Shown: piece by piece, positions 25,397 through 38,229 of the stretch | How the letters are laid out: every line of letters starts with the position of its first letter | Position numbering within the stretch: the first letter of the stretch is position 1 | NCBI RefSeq assembly: GCF_032854445.1 | Contig: NC_088299.1 | Location: 18,529,608-18,593,607, forward strand | Reading direction: 5' to 3' | DNA: 64,000 nucleotides | Source: Liolophura sinensis | Lineage: Eukaryota; Mollusca; Polyplacophora; Chitonida; Chitonidae | Program-made: the position numbers and the translations under genes | The notes under the pieces: generated by a model | The model's database searches: none | Told to the model about the DNA's origin: nothing | The model's input: only the letters and a program-made list of their open reading frames with translations

Positions 25397-26720
25397 AGAC
25401 GTTTAATATACCCAATGTAATGGCAATACGCTTCTTAACATGTCCAATTTACAGAGAAAGATACATTCTAACACATACAATGTACAGACGAATAGAACAA
25501 GAGACTTTCTAACCCATCCAATATACAGACCAACAGAATGAGACACTTTTTAACACATCCTATGTATAGACAAACAGAGCAAGATACATTCTAACACATC
25601 CAGTCTACAGACAAACAGAGCAAGATACATTCTAACACATCCAGCCTACAGACAAACAGAGCAAGATACATTCTAACACATCCAGCCTACAGACAAACAG
25701 ACAAAGATACATTCTAACACATCCAGTCTACAGACAAACAGAGCAAGATACATTTTGACAGATCCAGTCTACAGACAAACAGACAAAGATACATTCTAAC
25801 AGATCCTATGTACAAACAGAGCGAGGCTTTTCATTCATTAAATGTAAATAATAAAGACTTGCTCCACACGTAATAAAACCAGAGCAGCGACGCAAGTGAG
25901 GCCAGGCACAATAGGAGACTTTTTAACACACGGAGGAAAAGTGAAGAGAAACAGGTTTTTAACTTGCCAACTTCAAGATAGATAGAGCAACAAGCATTTT
26001 AACATATCCCATACGAAATCAGGCTGAGAAACGTTTTTTTAACGTCCTATGTAGAGTCAGGCATAACAGCAGGCTTTCTGTGCACATGCACTGAATAGCC
26101 TGACAGAGCAACGAGCCTTTTTACACATGCACTGAGAAGCCTGGCAGAGCAACAAGCCTATTTACGCATGTACTGTAAAGCCTGGCAGAGCAACGAGCCT
26201 TTGTACACATACACTGTAAACCTGGCAGAGCAACAGGTATTTTAGCACATGTAATAAAAATAAACAAGCAGATTTTTTTACACTCATAATATAGACATGC
26301 AGAGAGAACGCGAGATTTTTTAACACGCCTAATACCATAACAGACAACGCATAACACCTTTTTACATGTAAATGTATTGTAAAGGCTGGGGAGAAATAGA
26401 CTTTTTATCAACAATTGTATGTTGAGACAGGAGGTGCAGAGGATTTGACAAAACGAGTCAATTTCAAGAGCACCTTGAATTTCAATACATTTAATATTAA
26501 AGCATGCTGGGGAACATGCAATTTCATCATGTAAATCTAATGTTAAGAAAGGCGGAGCAACAGGCTTTTTATACACATTTAACAGAAAGACAGGCTGACC
26601 AATAAGATATTTATTACCCTATTGACAGACAGAACAACGTCCCAATGTAAAGTCGGGGAAAACGATAGTCCTGATTACAAATCTATACTGTATAAAGAAA
26701 AGCAAACCAGCAGACTGTTG
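25397..26720. repeat. Minisatellite, 41-bp unit, about 30 copies, with erosion gradient
   Basis: Clean units at 25,560-25,800 read ACAGACAAACAGAGCAAGAT then ACATTCTAACACATCCAGTCT (41 bp). From 25,860 onward units become degenerate, but at 26,090-26,240 a second, more regular subfamily appears, again 41 bp, with CCTGGCAGAGCAACGAGCC. The shared AGAGCAA and AACACAT anchors suggest a single ancestral array. Confidence 0.85.
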
Positions 26721-26989
26721 AATAGCCCATTGTAAAACAGAGCTAATCCTACTACATTCATCATGTCAACGCCAAGAGATCGCTTCTAAGATACTTACGA
26801 TCCATTTCAGTTCTGCTAGGCTTCCTTTAGATGTCAACCGGTAAGGTCACTCGATCACGTATTATTTATGTTGAAATTTGTCAAATTCCACCCAAAAACT
26901 ATAAATCCCCTGACTTAAACATTGCACAATGGCAAATCACCATATGCAGCTTGCACTTTTCTCTATGACACATCAGAAAAACATCAACA

Positions 26990-27135
26990 GGGCCTCCATG
27001 GCCAAAGTGGTTAGCGTGCCAGCGCGGCGCAATGACCCAGGAGCATCTCACCAATGCGGATACTAGGAGTGCATGCTCTCTTCCTCTGCAGCTGTACTTG
27101 GGAAGGTCATCCCACCATAATGCTGTGTAGAAAAT
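26990..27135 (+). mobile_element. SINE 5' half with tRNA-like head (internally deleted)
   Basis: The copy begins GGGCCTCCATGGCC and has an A-box-like TGGCCAAAGTGG (26,999-27,010), then AATGACCCAGGAGCATCTCA. The stretch GACCCAG...CTCACCAATGCGG overlaps the head of the minus-strand copy at 61,257-61,542, so the two belong to one family. After GGGAAGGTC it jumps to CCCACCATAATGCTG, which implies a deletion of the middle body. Confidence 0.7.
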
Positions 27136-27139
27136 CAAC

Positions 27140-29465
27140 CTTGTATGACCACCATTTTTGAGCTGTGGTTGTTGAAAGGGAAGTCATAGCATTTTGTTAC
27201 CTTGGTAATATCCCGATGGGGGCTAGAAAGTAACACTGGCCAAAAACTTTTCAGTTCTATCCAAAACAGACAAAATTCTGATGTATTTTAGCTAGGCGCA
27301 AAATAATAGTGCAGAAATTTATGGTGCATCAGCAACCTAAAATTTCTGTATGGCAGTATTACCCAAGCAATGCTCCTTTACTCTTCAGTTTAGAGACAAA
27401 TATTGTTGCGCATGTGTAGCCTGTAGGCAAAACGCTAGTTTTAACACAGTATAAGCGTCACGAGGTCACGTCACGTTATGGACACCCATAACAAACAGTA
27501 TGACTCAAAGTGTCATAGATTTAGCCTGATCCACGGCACGCGTCACGGGATTGTCACGTTGTAACAAAGTTGTAACAAAAACTGTGTGTCAAAATATCAT
27601 GTGTTCAGTCTGCCGTTTAGCGTGACGTGATCATTTTACGGTGTGACAATTATTGGTTACAAAACTTTCAGTGCCAATATAACTTACTAAATATGCATGG
27701 TTTAAAGTAACGGTACATATTGTTATGTCATCATTCGTATCTTTTCACATAACGAGAAAAAGCGGACTGACAAGACGAGAACAGCCTGGTGTGATTGTTC
27801 TCAGGGTGGGTTCTCCGTCTTGACAGAACTGTTTCTTTAGAAAATACAAACGAATTATCAACGCCCGTTTGAGTGTTCCTTTGAACCAGGTTTACGGCAA
27901 TAAACTCTAGGAAGTGAAATACACTGTAAGTTGTGGAACATCCTCTCGGTGGGGTAGAGAATATTTATCTGTATTGTGCCATAGGTGTTCATAGTAGGTG
28001 GGGTACCCAGGGGTTGGCAGTTGTGTAGGGTGGGGCTGGGTAGGTATAAATGACTGGTAATGATGGGTAGGCCTTAGGCCACTTGTCTGCTTTCTCCCAT
28101 GACGTTACCAGTTCTTCAGCCAGTAAAACTGACCACCGTTATATTGACAAGACAAATCATAAATACAACGTAAAACAATAATCAAATCAATTAAAATTTT
28201 AAAAAGAAGACAATTCTGTGTTTGAAATAGATCATTTGAAAAAATGTGATTGAAAAATGATTGATTATTTCTGTTGATAAGATAGCCACAATATGCCTAC
28301 AATATAGCTCAAGTGGTGTTACGTCATGACAACTGATTGCAAAACAAGATTTTGTGAGAAAGTATATTATTTACTGGTAATAATCAGTAATTAGTAATCA
28401 GATATTAGTTGATACATTACAGGAAAACTATTTTCCCATGATTGCAGGCATGCATATTTTACGCGCTATGTACAACACATTTGGCATTCAGTGCAAACAT
28501 TGCCAATATTCAATCTATAAAATATAGCCCTGAAAGACGCATTTGAAGTAAAAAAAAATAAATTTCATATAGTTATTTTTTTGTCTTCTTTATGATAATA
28601 AAGCCACCCCCCCCCCCCCCCCCCCAAAAGTAACAGGGAGACATTATGCCTCAATATCATTACTATTATTTTGCTCACATCACCCTGTGGTTTGGGAAAA
28701 ACGTTTTAATATAGTAACTTGAATGGAATTGGAAAAACACTATAGAGACGATTTCATTTTTTCATTTTTTCATTTTTTCATATATTTAAGCTTGTTATTG
28801 TTTTTAATCGATCGTTTTTACAACTACATGTATAAGTTATCTAGTGATCATTTCTTGTCATTTACAAACGTGTATATTATGGGCATTTTGCTATTGACTA
28901 ACCTTGTCACATTAACCACAATAATCTAAGATATCTGTATAAAGTACGTGGTCATCAATTAATACTGATGACTATGAAGCCAAAAAATTTTCAAAGAATT
29001 AAAACCTGTTTCTATGGGGGGACTATATAAACAGGCAATGGACCTTCATTTGTCTTTAGTGTTAACATTCTTTTGATCATGTATGCATGTCATGTTTGCC
29101 GACTGAACCCCACGCCGACATATGTAAAGTGGTACCTCAGTGGAACACCATGCTGGTGACACTCCTAACGCTTATCACGATGGACATGAATACCAAGGCT
29201 GTCCCCAATTCCAGACATGGTACGACTCGGATAAGGTTACGGAGGGTGTGGTTAGCATCAATTTCGTCATTTAGCCTCAATTATAATCCAAACTAAACAC
29301 ACAGATATATTCTGACCAAGCTTCTGGCTTGAAATATTTAGTTCTTTTTTACGAAGATTAATGTTTTAGACTTTAGCCGAAGATGCCTTTTTGGCACAGG
29401 TTACAGCTTGGGAGACAGGCGCCCTAAAGCTCTCGGCCACCGAGAATGTGTTGCTATTTTGTGAT
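27140..29465. other. No gene seen
   Basis: Unique AT-rich sequence. The ends of 27,467-27,640 carry TCACGTCACGTTA and AGCGTGACGTGA in inverted orientation, a weak foldback candidate. The rest is unremarkable apart from the poly-C run. Confidence 0.4.
28607..28625. repeat. Poly-C run of 19
   Basis: An uninterrupted run of 19 C in AT-rich surroundings. Length is likely variable between individuals and error-prone in sequencing. Confidence 0.95.
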
Positions 29466-29468
29466 GGT

Positions 29469-29640
29469 TTCCGATGATCCGATTTCCTGTGGTCCAGTTT
29501 ACTCTGATTCGATTTCATGTGGTCCGGTTTACTCTGATCCGGTTTCCTGTGGTCCGGTTTACTCTGACCCGATTTCCTGTGGTCCGGTTTACTCTGATCC
29601 GGTTTCCTGTGGTCCGGTTTACTCTGATCCGGTTTCCACT
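29469..29640. repeat. Minisatellite, 30-bp unit, 5.5 copies
   Basis: Unit GATCCGGTTTCCTGTGGTCC followed by GGTTTACTCT. As 30 is a multiple of three, one frame reads a decapeptide (SDPISCGPVY) repeated, but the frame begins and ends in unrelated sequence with no gene signals. Confidence 0.95.
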
Positions 29641-31604
29641 GCTTATAAATCTAACCCCCGTCATTTAATTGAAAATGCTTGAAAACAAAAATCAGATAAA
29701 TACATTTATAACAAATTTGCGTGAATCTATTGCAATTTTAAGGTGTAGTCAAAGGTTGTAGATTTCAGAGAATTTTTTTATTCAGCTTCTCTCAACTTTG
29801 AGTTAAACATTAATACAATTTTCACGAAAGGCAAACACTCGGCTTTTCGAATTAAATGTTAAAACCTGGAAAACAAAATAAACAGAAAATGATAGGGACT
29901 GCCTGATTCGACTTTCGCCAGCGGTAGGTGTGGTCTATCATAAAGGATACCCGATACAAAAGCGATTTACGCTAAATGAGGCTCTGAATGACACTCGTCT
30001 CATAAATCTCCGCGAAAATGGGAGAGTGGTTTTCGAAAACCTGCAAAAATATTTACAAGTTATGACAAATAAGTGCACGCTACATGATAGAGAGTTGGAG
30101 GTAGTATGATACAAGCCCAATACGTCTTTCTTCAGACAGGTCCTAGTGGGCCTGTTGACAGCACCAGAGCGGATCCGCTTTCAGCCTTGGTGGTAAAACC
30201 CAGCGCGAAAAAGTTCGCTTCCCAAACGTTTGCTGGAAACATCTGAGCTAAGCGCCCGGGGAACGAATGGGGTTGTTAGGAAAACAGCTGTGCGGGAGAG
30301 AAGGCAATACGTCTGAGGGGAGACTTTTTCCCGCGGCCCGACGGGCTCTGTACCTCGAAATTTGCTCCGGGCCCACCATAAAGCTCTAACGATCGAAGTC
30401 CGTTCGAGAGAAGATCTGACATTTTAAGTCTGTTACTCCCACCCCCCCATTAAGCGTGTCGAGAGGTCAAGATTGCCCCTTGAAAAGCTTTTGGATTATT
30501 TTTCTCTGTCACATTTATGTATTGAAAATTTGTGGTGTATGTTCCTGCATAGCTCTTGGGAGAGTAACTATGTAGGCTGCTCATATGAAGAAGTATACCA
30601 CTTCTATGCCCTCCTCGACGCAGGTTGCTCCACTACACAATTGTTCCAATAGAATTAAGCATTACCAGCTTTGGGCAGTCGTCTTTTTTAATGGTTCTCC
30701 AGAAGAAGAAAAAAATTGTACTTTTTACACTGGAAAGGAATAAAAATTTCACTTTACAAATAAACCACTTGAAACATTTGTTCTTTATATGAACATGTGT
30801 TATAAACAACTACAACTATTACCAAACTGAAATATACACGTGGTAAAAAACTCTGAATATTCACTGACTATAAAGATAATATAAATATATACACATTATC
30901 CCTTCTTATTAAAACATTAAAGCTACCAGTAATCATGCCATAGTACATACTTATATGGGGAAAATTATATTAATTCAGTTTTATTATTTGAATAAAATTA
31001 AAATATGACATTCGCATTCAAGTAAAATGGCTTGGATTTGTTTAGTGTGTGCATGGGGGCACGTGGCGGAGGTAGCTTTATTCGATGCGCGCGGTATCCC
31101 AGTCGAACATGTGTTATCTAAAAATGTGTAAAAACAGTCTTCTCGATTCATTGGGCTGTACAGTATTAACGCGACGAGGCGGCCAATGCCATATCTCTCC
31201 ACACTGATTTATTTGTATTTACCTAAGCCTCGGAAGACGAGCAATCTGGGCAAAGATTGCCGGCCGGCCAAATAGCTGTTACAAGAGCGTTAATAGTCTT
31301 CTTATTTGTTTTGTATATTTGTTTGTTTTAATGATATTCGAGACCTAACGACATAGACAGATGCTCAACTTGTGAGGTACTAGAGTGCAGATTTAAGTTA
31401 ATTTTTTTCTGTCAAAAACCACAATTTCATATTTCTTTCGGCAATGTTTTCACATAAAGCATAAGGAATGTTATTTGATAGATAAACTTGTCGAAAGGCT
31501 TTAATACGGCCTGTGGTCTATGTAAGAGATATAGAGATGTTTTTTATCGTTCACCAGGCAGATATTAGAACAAACCTTAAGAATTCGCCGCGTTGATTGA
31601 AATC

Positions 31605-31664
31605 TTGACCTCAGCTCTGGAAAGGTCAAAGCAATATATCAGAATTCGTGCTGCGTTGACCTCA
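31605..31664. promoter_or_regulatory. Cluster of nuclear-receptor half sites
   Basis: Within 60 bp there are TTGACCTCA (31,605-31,613), AAGGTCAAAG (31,622-31,631) and TTGACCTCA again (31,656-31,664). The first two face each other as an inverted TGACCT/AGGTCA pair. This lies in a unique, moderately GC-rich patch of the desert 25 kb upstream of foxL1, so a distal enhancer is possible but unproven. Confidence 0.25.
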
Positions 31665-33013
31665 CTGCGCTGGTATACACCCTTGGGGTTTTTTGCCCAA
31701 GATACGGCTTACTAGAAATTGTGTACAATACACATTCGCTTATCTCCACCAAGTTTGGGGCTAAAAAGACTGCACGAGGAATAGAGTAGCTCTGAGTATA
31801 CCATAGATGCCGATAAGGGGCGTAGACAAAGAGAATATACCATTAAACACCCGTCTGAAATTTCAGCAACATGCAAGAAAAAGCCAAGGAAATGGAAGGG
31901 AATCTGCCGCAAGGTGGATGGGGGGCGCGCAAGGCCTTGTGCCCGTGTATAACCCTAACTACATATCTGTACACCAAAGACCACCCGGACGTCAGCGAAA
32001 GCTGCTGCACAAAAAGGAAAGGCGAAATCGAACCGCCGAGCCCAGGTTTCTCTCGTCAAGTAATGATTTTGTTGATAACTGTGACTTCCCACTTTTCTTG
32101 TTTCAAACGCTGCTCAGTTTTCGTGTGGTGGTACTAATGCCGAACAGTTCGCCGGGGTGGCACCCTATGGCAAGTGTTGTAAAGGCCTCCACTTATCTGG
32201 TCTACCTAAGGCAGGGAGCTTAATAGATTTTAAGAGCAATACTCTGGAATCGCCTTACAATAAGTGAAAATCCACCCGGTCCCCTTCGGAGGGAGGACTT
32301 CTGTGCATTGATATCTCCACAGCTACAGCATCACAAAATTTTGTAGGAACATATTTAGTTGGCCTGACAATTAAAAGCTCTTTTCAAATCTCCAAGGACT
32401 TGCCTTTAGACGGAGTTATTTTGTCACGTGAGAAACATGTCTATGCTTAACGATAAAGTGAATATGAGTCACTTAAATGGCTCTCTGAAGCTTTGAGTAA
32501 GCCGGCTTGGGTGTTTTTGAGGGGTGGCGAAAAGTGATACAGCTGAGTAACGGGGCGTGTAGGGGCTATATGACCAGCCTCCCCGTGGACAAGTGCGCCC
32601 GAGTCGCGGGGAACTGTGGGAAACCCGACTAATAAGGTGATTTCCCCCGAATAACAAGGATTGCAGACACCGTGATGACCCGCTTTTTGATTCTAGCTGA
32701 ATATTTGTAAACAAAAGAAGACATTGAAAGCATCTATTCACACAAAGGTAGCACCGTTTCCCAATGAAGTGGTCGTTTTCAGAGGGGAGACGTTCCATTG
32801 CGGGCAAAGAAGCACGAACTGACAATAATTGGAGAAAGATAGAGTGTCTCTCCAGTGTGCTCATCACAATAGCACGCCAATCAATTATACACAGGTTCTC
32901 TCTCAGGTCCACACTTCAATTCTGTTTGATACATGATTTTAAAGGTAATGGCTCTATGAAGCGGTATCAGTTCCTACCTTTGCAACTCATCCCGTGTGCT
33001 GATTTTCTTTTTC

Positions 33014-33032
33014 TTTTTTTTTTTTTTTTTTT
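33014..33032. repeat. Poly-T run of 19
   Basis: A T19 run within a longer pyrimidine-rich stretch (33,001-33,060). It has no recognisable SINE body attached. Confidence 0.9.
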
Positions 33033-34368
33033 CGCTTTTCTTTCTCGTCTTTGCCTTTTTGGTAGAGATTTGAGCAAACCTGCTGTGGAGACTGGTAACA
33101 GTTACCTGTCACAAATGACAAAAGCGGCCCAAGAAATCTCGCCATCGCCACAAGTGACAAAGTTTGTTCACCACGAAGCTCTCTGATGAAATGAAAGAAA
33201 ATGGAGGGCTAGCAGACGATTGCAGAAATCTCACGCGCGCGTTTTGTTCACGTTGCACGAGAACTCCATCCGGGTGACTATACAATAGCGGAAAATAAAC
33301 CGAGTTTGTCGCCGTCAGTTTATCTTTCATTAAGTCGTCCACAAATGTGATATGATCCTCCGTGAGGCGATATTCGCACTCCCGTAACCAGAGCTCCCTG
33401 ACGGCCAGGCGATATTCTACAAATCGGGAATTAATAACACAGAGTTGACAAACAGGCCGTGCCGGTATTCTACGAGGTATGCACGGGCCAAAACCGGGTG
33501 GGCACCTGTACAAGGTAAAAACGGTGACTGGACGTGTGAATTAAGGGCCGTCATTTCTGTCCCCCGCCCCCCAACCTCCAACAGGTGTGTTTTACTAAAA
33601 CCAGCACGACTGTACGGTGTGACACGAACCTCAAATCGTAATTCTATCTGAGTTGATACCAAGATATGTCGCTTCACCACCAGGTTTCCACATTGTTGAC
33701 ACACAGCCCCGTTCCTCCTTGGCTATGTTTGACACTTGTCCTTTACCACAGCCATCTTTAATATAAAATTTCTTACTTAGCATGTAAAACTGACTCGTTT
33801 ATCTGCTGGGTCGCCTATCTGTCACGCATTGCCCCCTCCGGACCCTCACACTGAAAATGCAAACGGTTTGCCCATTCAGGGGCGCTAACTCTAGTAAGAA
33901 TGTTCTCTGTCATTCTCCACAAATGAAAATTCGGTGAACAACGGTGAAATTCTTACCCTTCGCGATAAACCGTGCACAGTTTCCTCTATTTTCTGTATTG
34001 CTCAACAGATTGTTGGAGGCCTTCCTTGAACACGTAGACTTAACTGTGTTGTGTCTATTTAATTTGACAATCAATCATTCAATCAATCAACCAATCAATG
34101 ATTTAATTTATTTTTGGGAATGATCATTTTCATGGAAGCATTTTAATCACGGGGGATGTTGGGGTGGGGATGGTACACATTGACGGTTATGAGCGATTGT
34201 AACCACTTTAGGTACAAGAAAAGTTGATCACTAATAATGCATGTCCAAAACCGTGCACCCACACTACCGCGAAGTGGTTTTGCAATTACACGCGAGCTAT
34301 ATATTAAATTGTACATATGCTCACCCAAAACTTCACCATGCTAACATCCATAGTTCTAAATCACACTA

Positions 34369-34443
34369 ACAAGTGCGGAGTCATAGGTGTTAAACAAGTG
34401 CGGAGTCATAGGTGTTAAACAAGTGCGGAGTCATAGGTGTTAA
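34369..34443. repeat. Short tandem repeat, 25-bp unit, 3 copies
   Basis: Three exact copies of ACAAGTGCGGAGTCATAGGT+GTTAA. The perfect identity suggests recent origin. Confidence 0.95.
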
Positions 34444-34984
34444 AAAGCGATATCCCCTTTTTTGGCTTGTTTTATTTACATGTATTTTGTAATAACTGAA
34501 TGGTATAATCGACATTATAAGTACTAAATCCATATGAGATTGGAAAATCGTCTCCGTCGATAAAATACCGAGATGACGTTGTACGAGGCGCTGCTTTTTG
34601 TTCATTTTTTAATACAGATTCCTAAGATTTTCCTTTGTGGTGCGAATCAAATGAAATAAACCATCCCCCATTTTCAACCTTCTATCACAGTTTATATTTT
34701 CCAATTAAGAAAAAAAATGAAGTTATGGCATTTGAATTGTATACTAGACATTGCGGATTATACTTGACATATTAGAATATGATATTGACCAACTTGTCGC
34801 TCGTCGTTCATTACAATCCCGTAAAATGTACACTTATATAGTCAGTCGTAATCAGATGATATTCAACTGGACCACAAGGAATATCTTCCCAAAAAATCAT
34901 GGAATGATGCCCATTTATAACCAGTAAGAAATTGTTCAGTCAGTGAATACTGACTTAAGAATGGTAACTATACGGGGGTCATAC

Positions 34985-35190
34985 TGGCTCGGTCAGTTAA
35001 ACAGTGGCTCGCTGTAACTATACCTGGCTTTTGACCATGGGGTTCAAATCCAGCTCTCGCTGTCTCAGCTGTCTCAGTCAGGAGATTTGTCTCTTATCTG
35101 GCAAAGGGGCGGCCGTTTACTTTGGATTCCAGTTTTCATCAACCACAAACCTAACCGCCGTGATGTATGTAAGTGAAAAATATTTGGTTT
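34985..35190 (+). mobile_element. SINE with intact B box, joined to a 92-bp minisatellite
   Basis: A perfect pol III B box GGTTCAAATCC lies at 35,041-35,051. The 3' part (AACCACAAACCTAACCGCCG then TGATGTATGTAAGTG) has the MetaSINE-type order. The element stops at about 35,190, exactly where the 92-bp array begins. A SINE-type 3' end is found beyond the array at 36,455-36,502. Confidence 0.6.
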
Positions 35191-35197
35191 GTGGTTG

Positions 35198-36307
35198 GTG
35201 CATGTTTGGGGCGTTGTATGACAGTGTGCAAGTCCCCTGATTGGACTGATTCACACAACACAACCATGTAGGCGGTCTACCAAACTTCTGTGCATGTTTG
35301 AGGTGTTGTTTGATAGTGTGCCAGTGCCCTGATGCGACTGATTCACACAACACAACAATGTGGGCGGTCTACCAAACTTCTGTGCATGTTTGAGGTGTTG
35401 TTTGATAGAGTGCCAGTGCCCTGATGGGACTGATTCACACAACACAACAATGTGGGCGGTCTACCAAACTTCTGTGCATGTTTGAGGTGTTGTTTGATAG
35501 AGTGCCAGTGCCCTGATGGGACTGATTCACACAACACAACAATGTGGGCGGTCTACCAAACTTCTGTGCATGTTTGAGGTGTTGTTTGATAGTGTGCCAG
35601 TGCCCTGATGGGACTGATTCACACCACACAATTATGTGAGCGGTCTACCAAACTTCTGTGCATGTCTGAGGTGTTGTTTGATAGAGTGCCAGTGCCCTGA
35701 TGGGACTGATTCACACAACACAACCATGTGGGCGGCCTACCAAACTTCTGTGCATGTTTGAGGTGTTGTTTGATAGAGTGCCAGTGCCCTGATGGGACTG
35801 ATTCACACAACACAGCTATGTGGGTGGTCTACCAAACTTCTGTGCATGTTTGAGGTGTTGTCTGACACTGTGCCCGTCCCCTGATGCGACTGATTCACAC
35901 CACACAACTATATGGGCGGTCTACCAAACTTCTGTGCATGTTTGAGGTGTTGTTTGATAGAGTGCCAGTGCCCTGATGGGACTGATTCACACAACACAAC
36001 TATATGGGCGGTCTACCAAACTTCTGTGCATGTTTGAGGTGTTATTTGATAGAGTGCCAGTGCCCTGATGGGACTGATTCACACAACACAACCATGTGGG
36101 CGGTCTACCAAACTTCTGTGCATGTTTGAGGTGTTGTTTGATAGAGTGCCAGTGCCCTGATAGGACTGATTCACACAACACAACTATATGGGCGGTCTAC
36201 CAAACTTCTGTGCATGTTTGAGGTGTTGTTTGATAGAGTGCCAGTGCCCTGATGGGACTGTTTCACACAACACAACAATGTGGGCGGTCTACCAAACTTC
36301 TATGCAT
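35198..36307. repeat. Minisatellite, 92-bp unit, 12 copies
   Basis: Units carry GGGCGGTCTACCAAACTTCT, GTGCATGTTTGAGGTGTTGT and GGGACTGATTCACACAACAC. Most copies differ by only a few bases; the edge copies are the most diverged, as expected if exchange homogenises the centre. Minus-strand open frames recur at 92-bp steps and are array artefacts. Confidence 0.97.
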
Positions 36308-36450
36308 TATGTTCAGGTTATTCGGAAAAGAAGAAAACAAAGAAAGTCTTCAGGAGGATACAACAAACTCTGCAATTGCCAGGAGAATTTTGGTCCTGTT
36401 CTTCTCTGGAGCACGTGAAGTATGCATTGTAAGGCGCTTAACAGCAAATG

Positions 36451-36502
36451 GGGTTATGAACAATTCTTGAGCATGGCAATAAACACCAATCAAATCAATA
36501 TA
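36451..36502 (+). mobile_element. MetaSINE-like 3' end
   Basis: GGTTATGAACAATTCTTGAG, then a degenerate CGTAAAACACC block (GGCAATAAACACC) and CAATCAAATCAATA. It is either the displaced 3' end of the SINE at 34,985 or an independent copy. Confidence 0.5.
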
Positions 36503-37808
36503 TACACAAATAAGGAACGGTAACTGACATGCTGGTTTGCACCAAGTACCATGTGATTATTGATAAAAAAAAATAGGCTGTGGATTGCTGTGTTAATTTC
36601 TGTAAGTTTCTTTTGAGTTTTATGGAATAATAAGAAAATCACATTTCACATTTGGCAAAAATATCGGTGTTATCAAAGTATGTATAGACATGTATATCTA
36701 TAAACACGCATTTATTTACAGCATTATTTATAATACATGGCGTGCAATTCACATTTATTGCATGTGAACGATTTATGTCAGAAATCTATAACACCGCTCT
36801 ACTTTTTCTCTATGTATGATTTTACTCATGCATTCCATCCAATGCATGCAATTAGTCAAAGCTTAATAAAGTTTTGATAAGCATTGACTTTCGGATATCG
36901 ATGAAATTATTGGTAGTAGTATGTTTATTTCAGACATTATAGTAAATATATGAATTATAAATATACGATAAACTATAGAATAAATAAATAAATAAATACA
37001 CTAAAAAGTGTAGAAAACATATTATTGCTGATGACAAATTTAGGCAAAAAATATCCAAAACAGTTTAATTTGTTGAATAAAACCCGCTAGCGTAATAGAA
37101 TCTTCGGCTAGCATGCACCAAGTGTATACACTGCCTCAGTTCAGATTTACCATCGAAACTTGCTAAAAGTTAACTTTTGTCGTGTATATATAGTTTGCCG
37201 AGTACAGATATACAGAGGGCTGGTGTGTTCCACCGGGGTGTGTCTAATATCTTCTACCCCTGAAACTGACCACACACCATCATATACATGTAGGTAAAAC
37301 ACTGGGCGTAGAATGACGATGTATTTTATGTGTTAACGATTTTGATTTTCATTTTATTGAATATGATTGTTAAACGCCATACTTTCAGTTAGACGACACT
37401 GCCGTTAGTTTTAAGGACCGGGAGTGCCCGGGGTAAATCACCGACATTTGGCATGTGACTAAGGAAGTGCCTCATATGTGACGAATAGCATATTTGTGTG
37501 AGACAAGTCGTCTTAAACCGAGCGTTATAATGCGCATGCGGCCATGCGCACTAGTGTCATCAACTGCTTATTGTCAAAAATGTTCAAAATGCAGTGAAGG
37601 CACGGAGATATAGAAATTCTCTGTCCAAGTCAGTTAGTCGTCAAGGCAGACAATCCAGTCAATAACTGTAACCTAATGACCATAAAATGCGAGATGTCAG
37701 CTAAAATATACAAGTTTCCGACAAAACAATTTGAACAGGGCAAAATTCATTCATATTTACATAAATCTCCCATAAAAATGTATACGGGTTCTTGACGCTT
37801 CTTAAGAT
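36503..37808. other. No gene seen; AT-rich with one GC palindrome
   Basis: Mostly AT-rich. TGCGCATG and CATGCGCA form inverted arms around CGGC at 37,531-37,550. No other recognisable feature. Confidence 0.5.
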
Positions 37809-38227
37809 TTCAGAATTCGACACCAAGGTTTTTAGTTTCATAATTCCACGCGAATGTTTTTAATTTCAGAATTGCACACGAATGTTTTTAATTTCAGAAT
37901 TGCACACGAATGTTTTTCATTTCAGAATTCCACACGAATGTTTTTCATTTCAGAATTCCACACGAATGTTTTTCATTTCAGAATTCCACACGAATGTTTT
38001 TCATTTCAGAATTCTACACGAAGGTTTTTCATTTCAGGATTCCACACGAATGTTTTACATTTCAGAATTCCACACGAATGTTTTTAATTTCAGGATTCCA
38101 CACGAAGGTTTTTAATTTCAGAATTCCACACAAATGTTTTTAATTTCATAATTCCACACGATTATTGTTAATTTCAGAATTCCACACGAATGTTTTTAAT
38201 TTCAGAATTCAACACGAAGGTTTTTAA
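37809..38227. repeat. Minisatellite, 28-bp unit, 15 copies
   Basis: Unit ACACGAATGTTTTTCATTTC followed by AGAATTCC. The EcoRI hexamer GAATTC recurs in most copies. Frames stay open because the unit lacks stops in the plus direction; the Phe/His-rich peptides are artefacts. Confidence 0.95.
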
Positions 38228-38229
38228 TG

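Larger units (their letters stand above)
29645..34365. other. No gene seen; several unique GC-richer patches
   Basis: GC-richer, repeat-free patches at 30,130-30,460, 31,550-31,690, 31,900-32,330 and 32,470-33,720. Open frames up to 147 codons occur (for example minus 32,469-32,912), but none shows a known domain or convincing start. Candidate enhancer territory. Confidence 0.4.

Noticed and set aside
27467-27640. Possible MITE with TCACGTCACG ends
   Set aside because: Only about 10-12 terminal bases pair well; the rest of the arms does not align, so it is kept only as a remark.
32469-33513. Minus- and plus-strand frames of 134-147 codons
   Set aside because: They overlap on both strands in a GC-richer patch, show no known domain, and stops are simply less frequent there.
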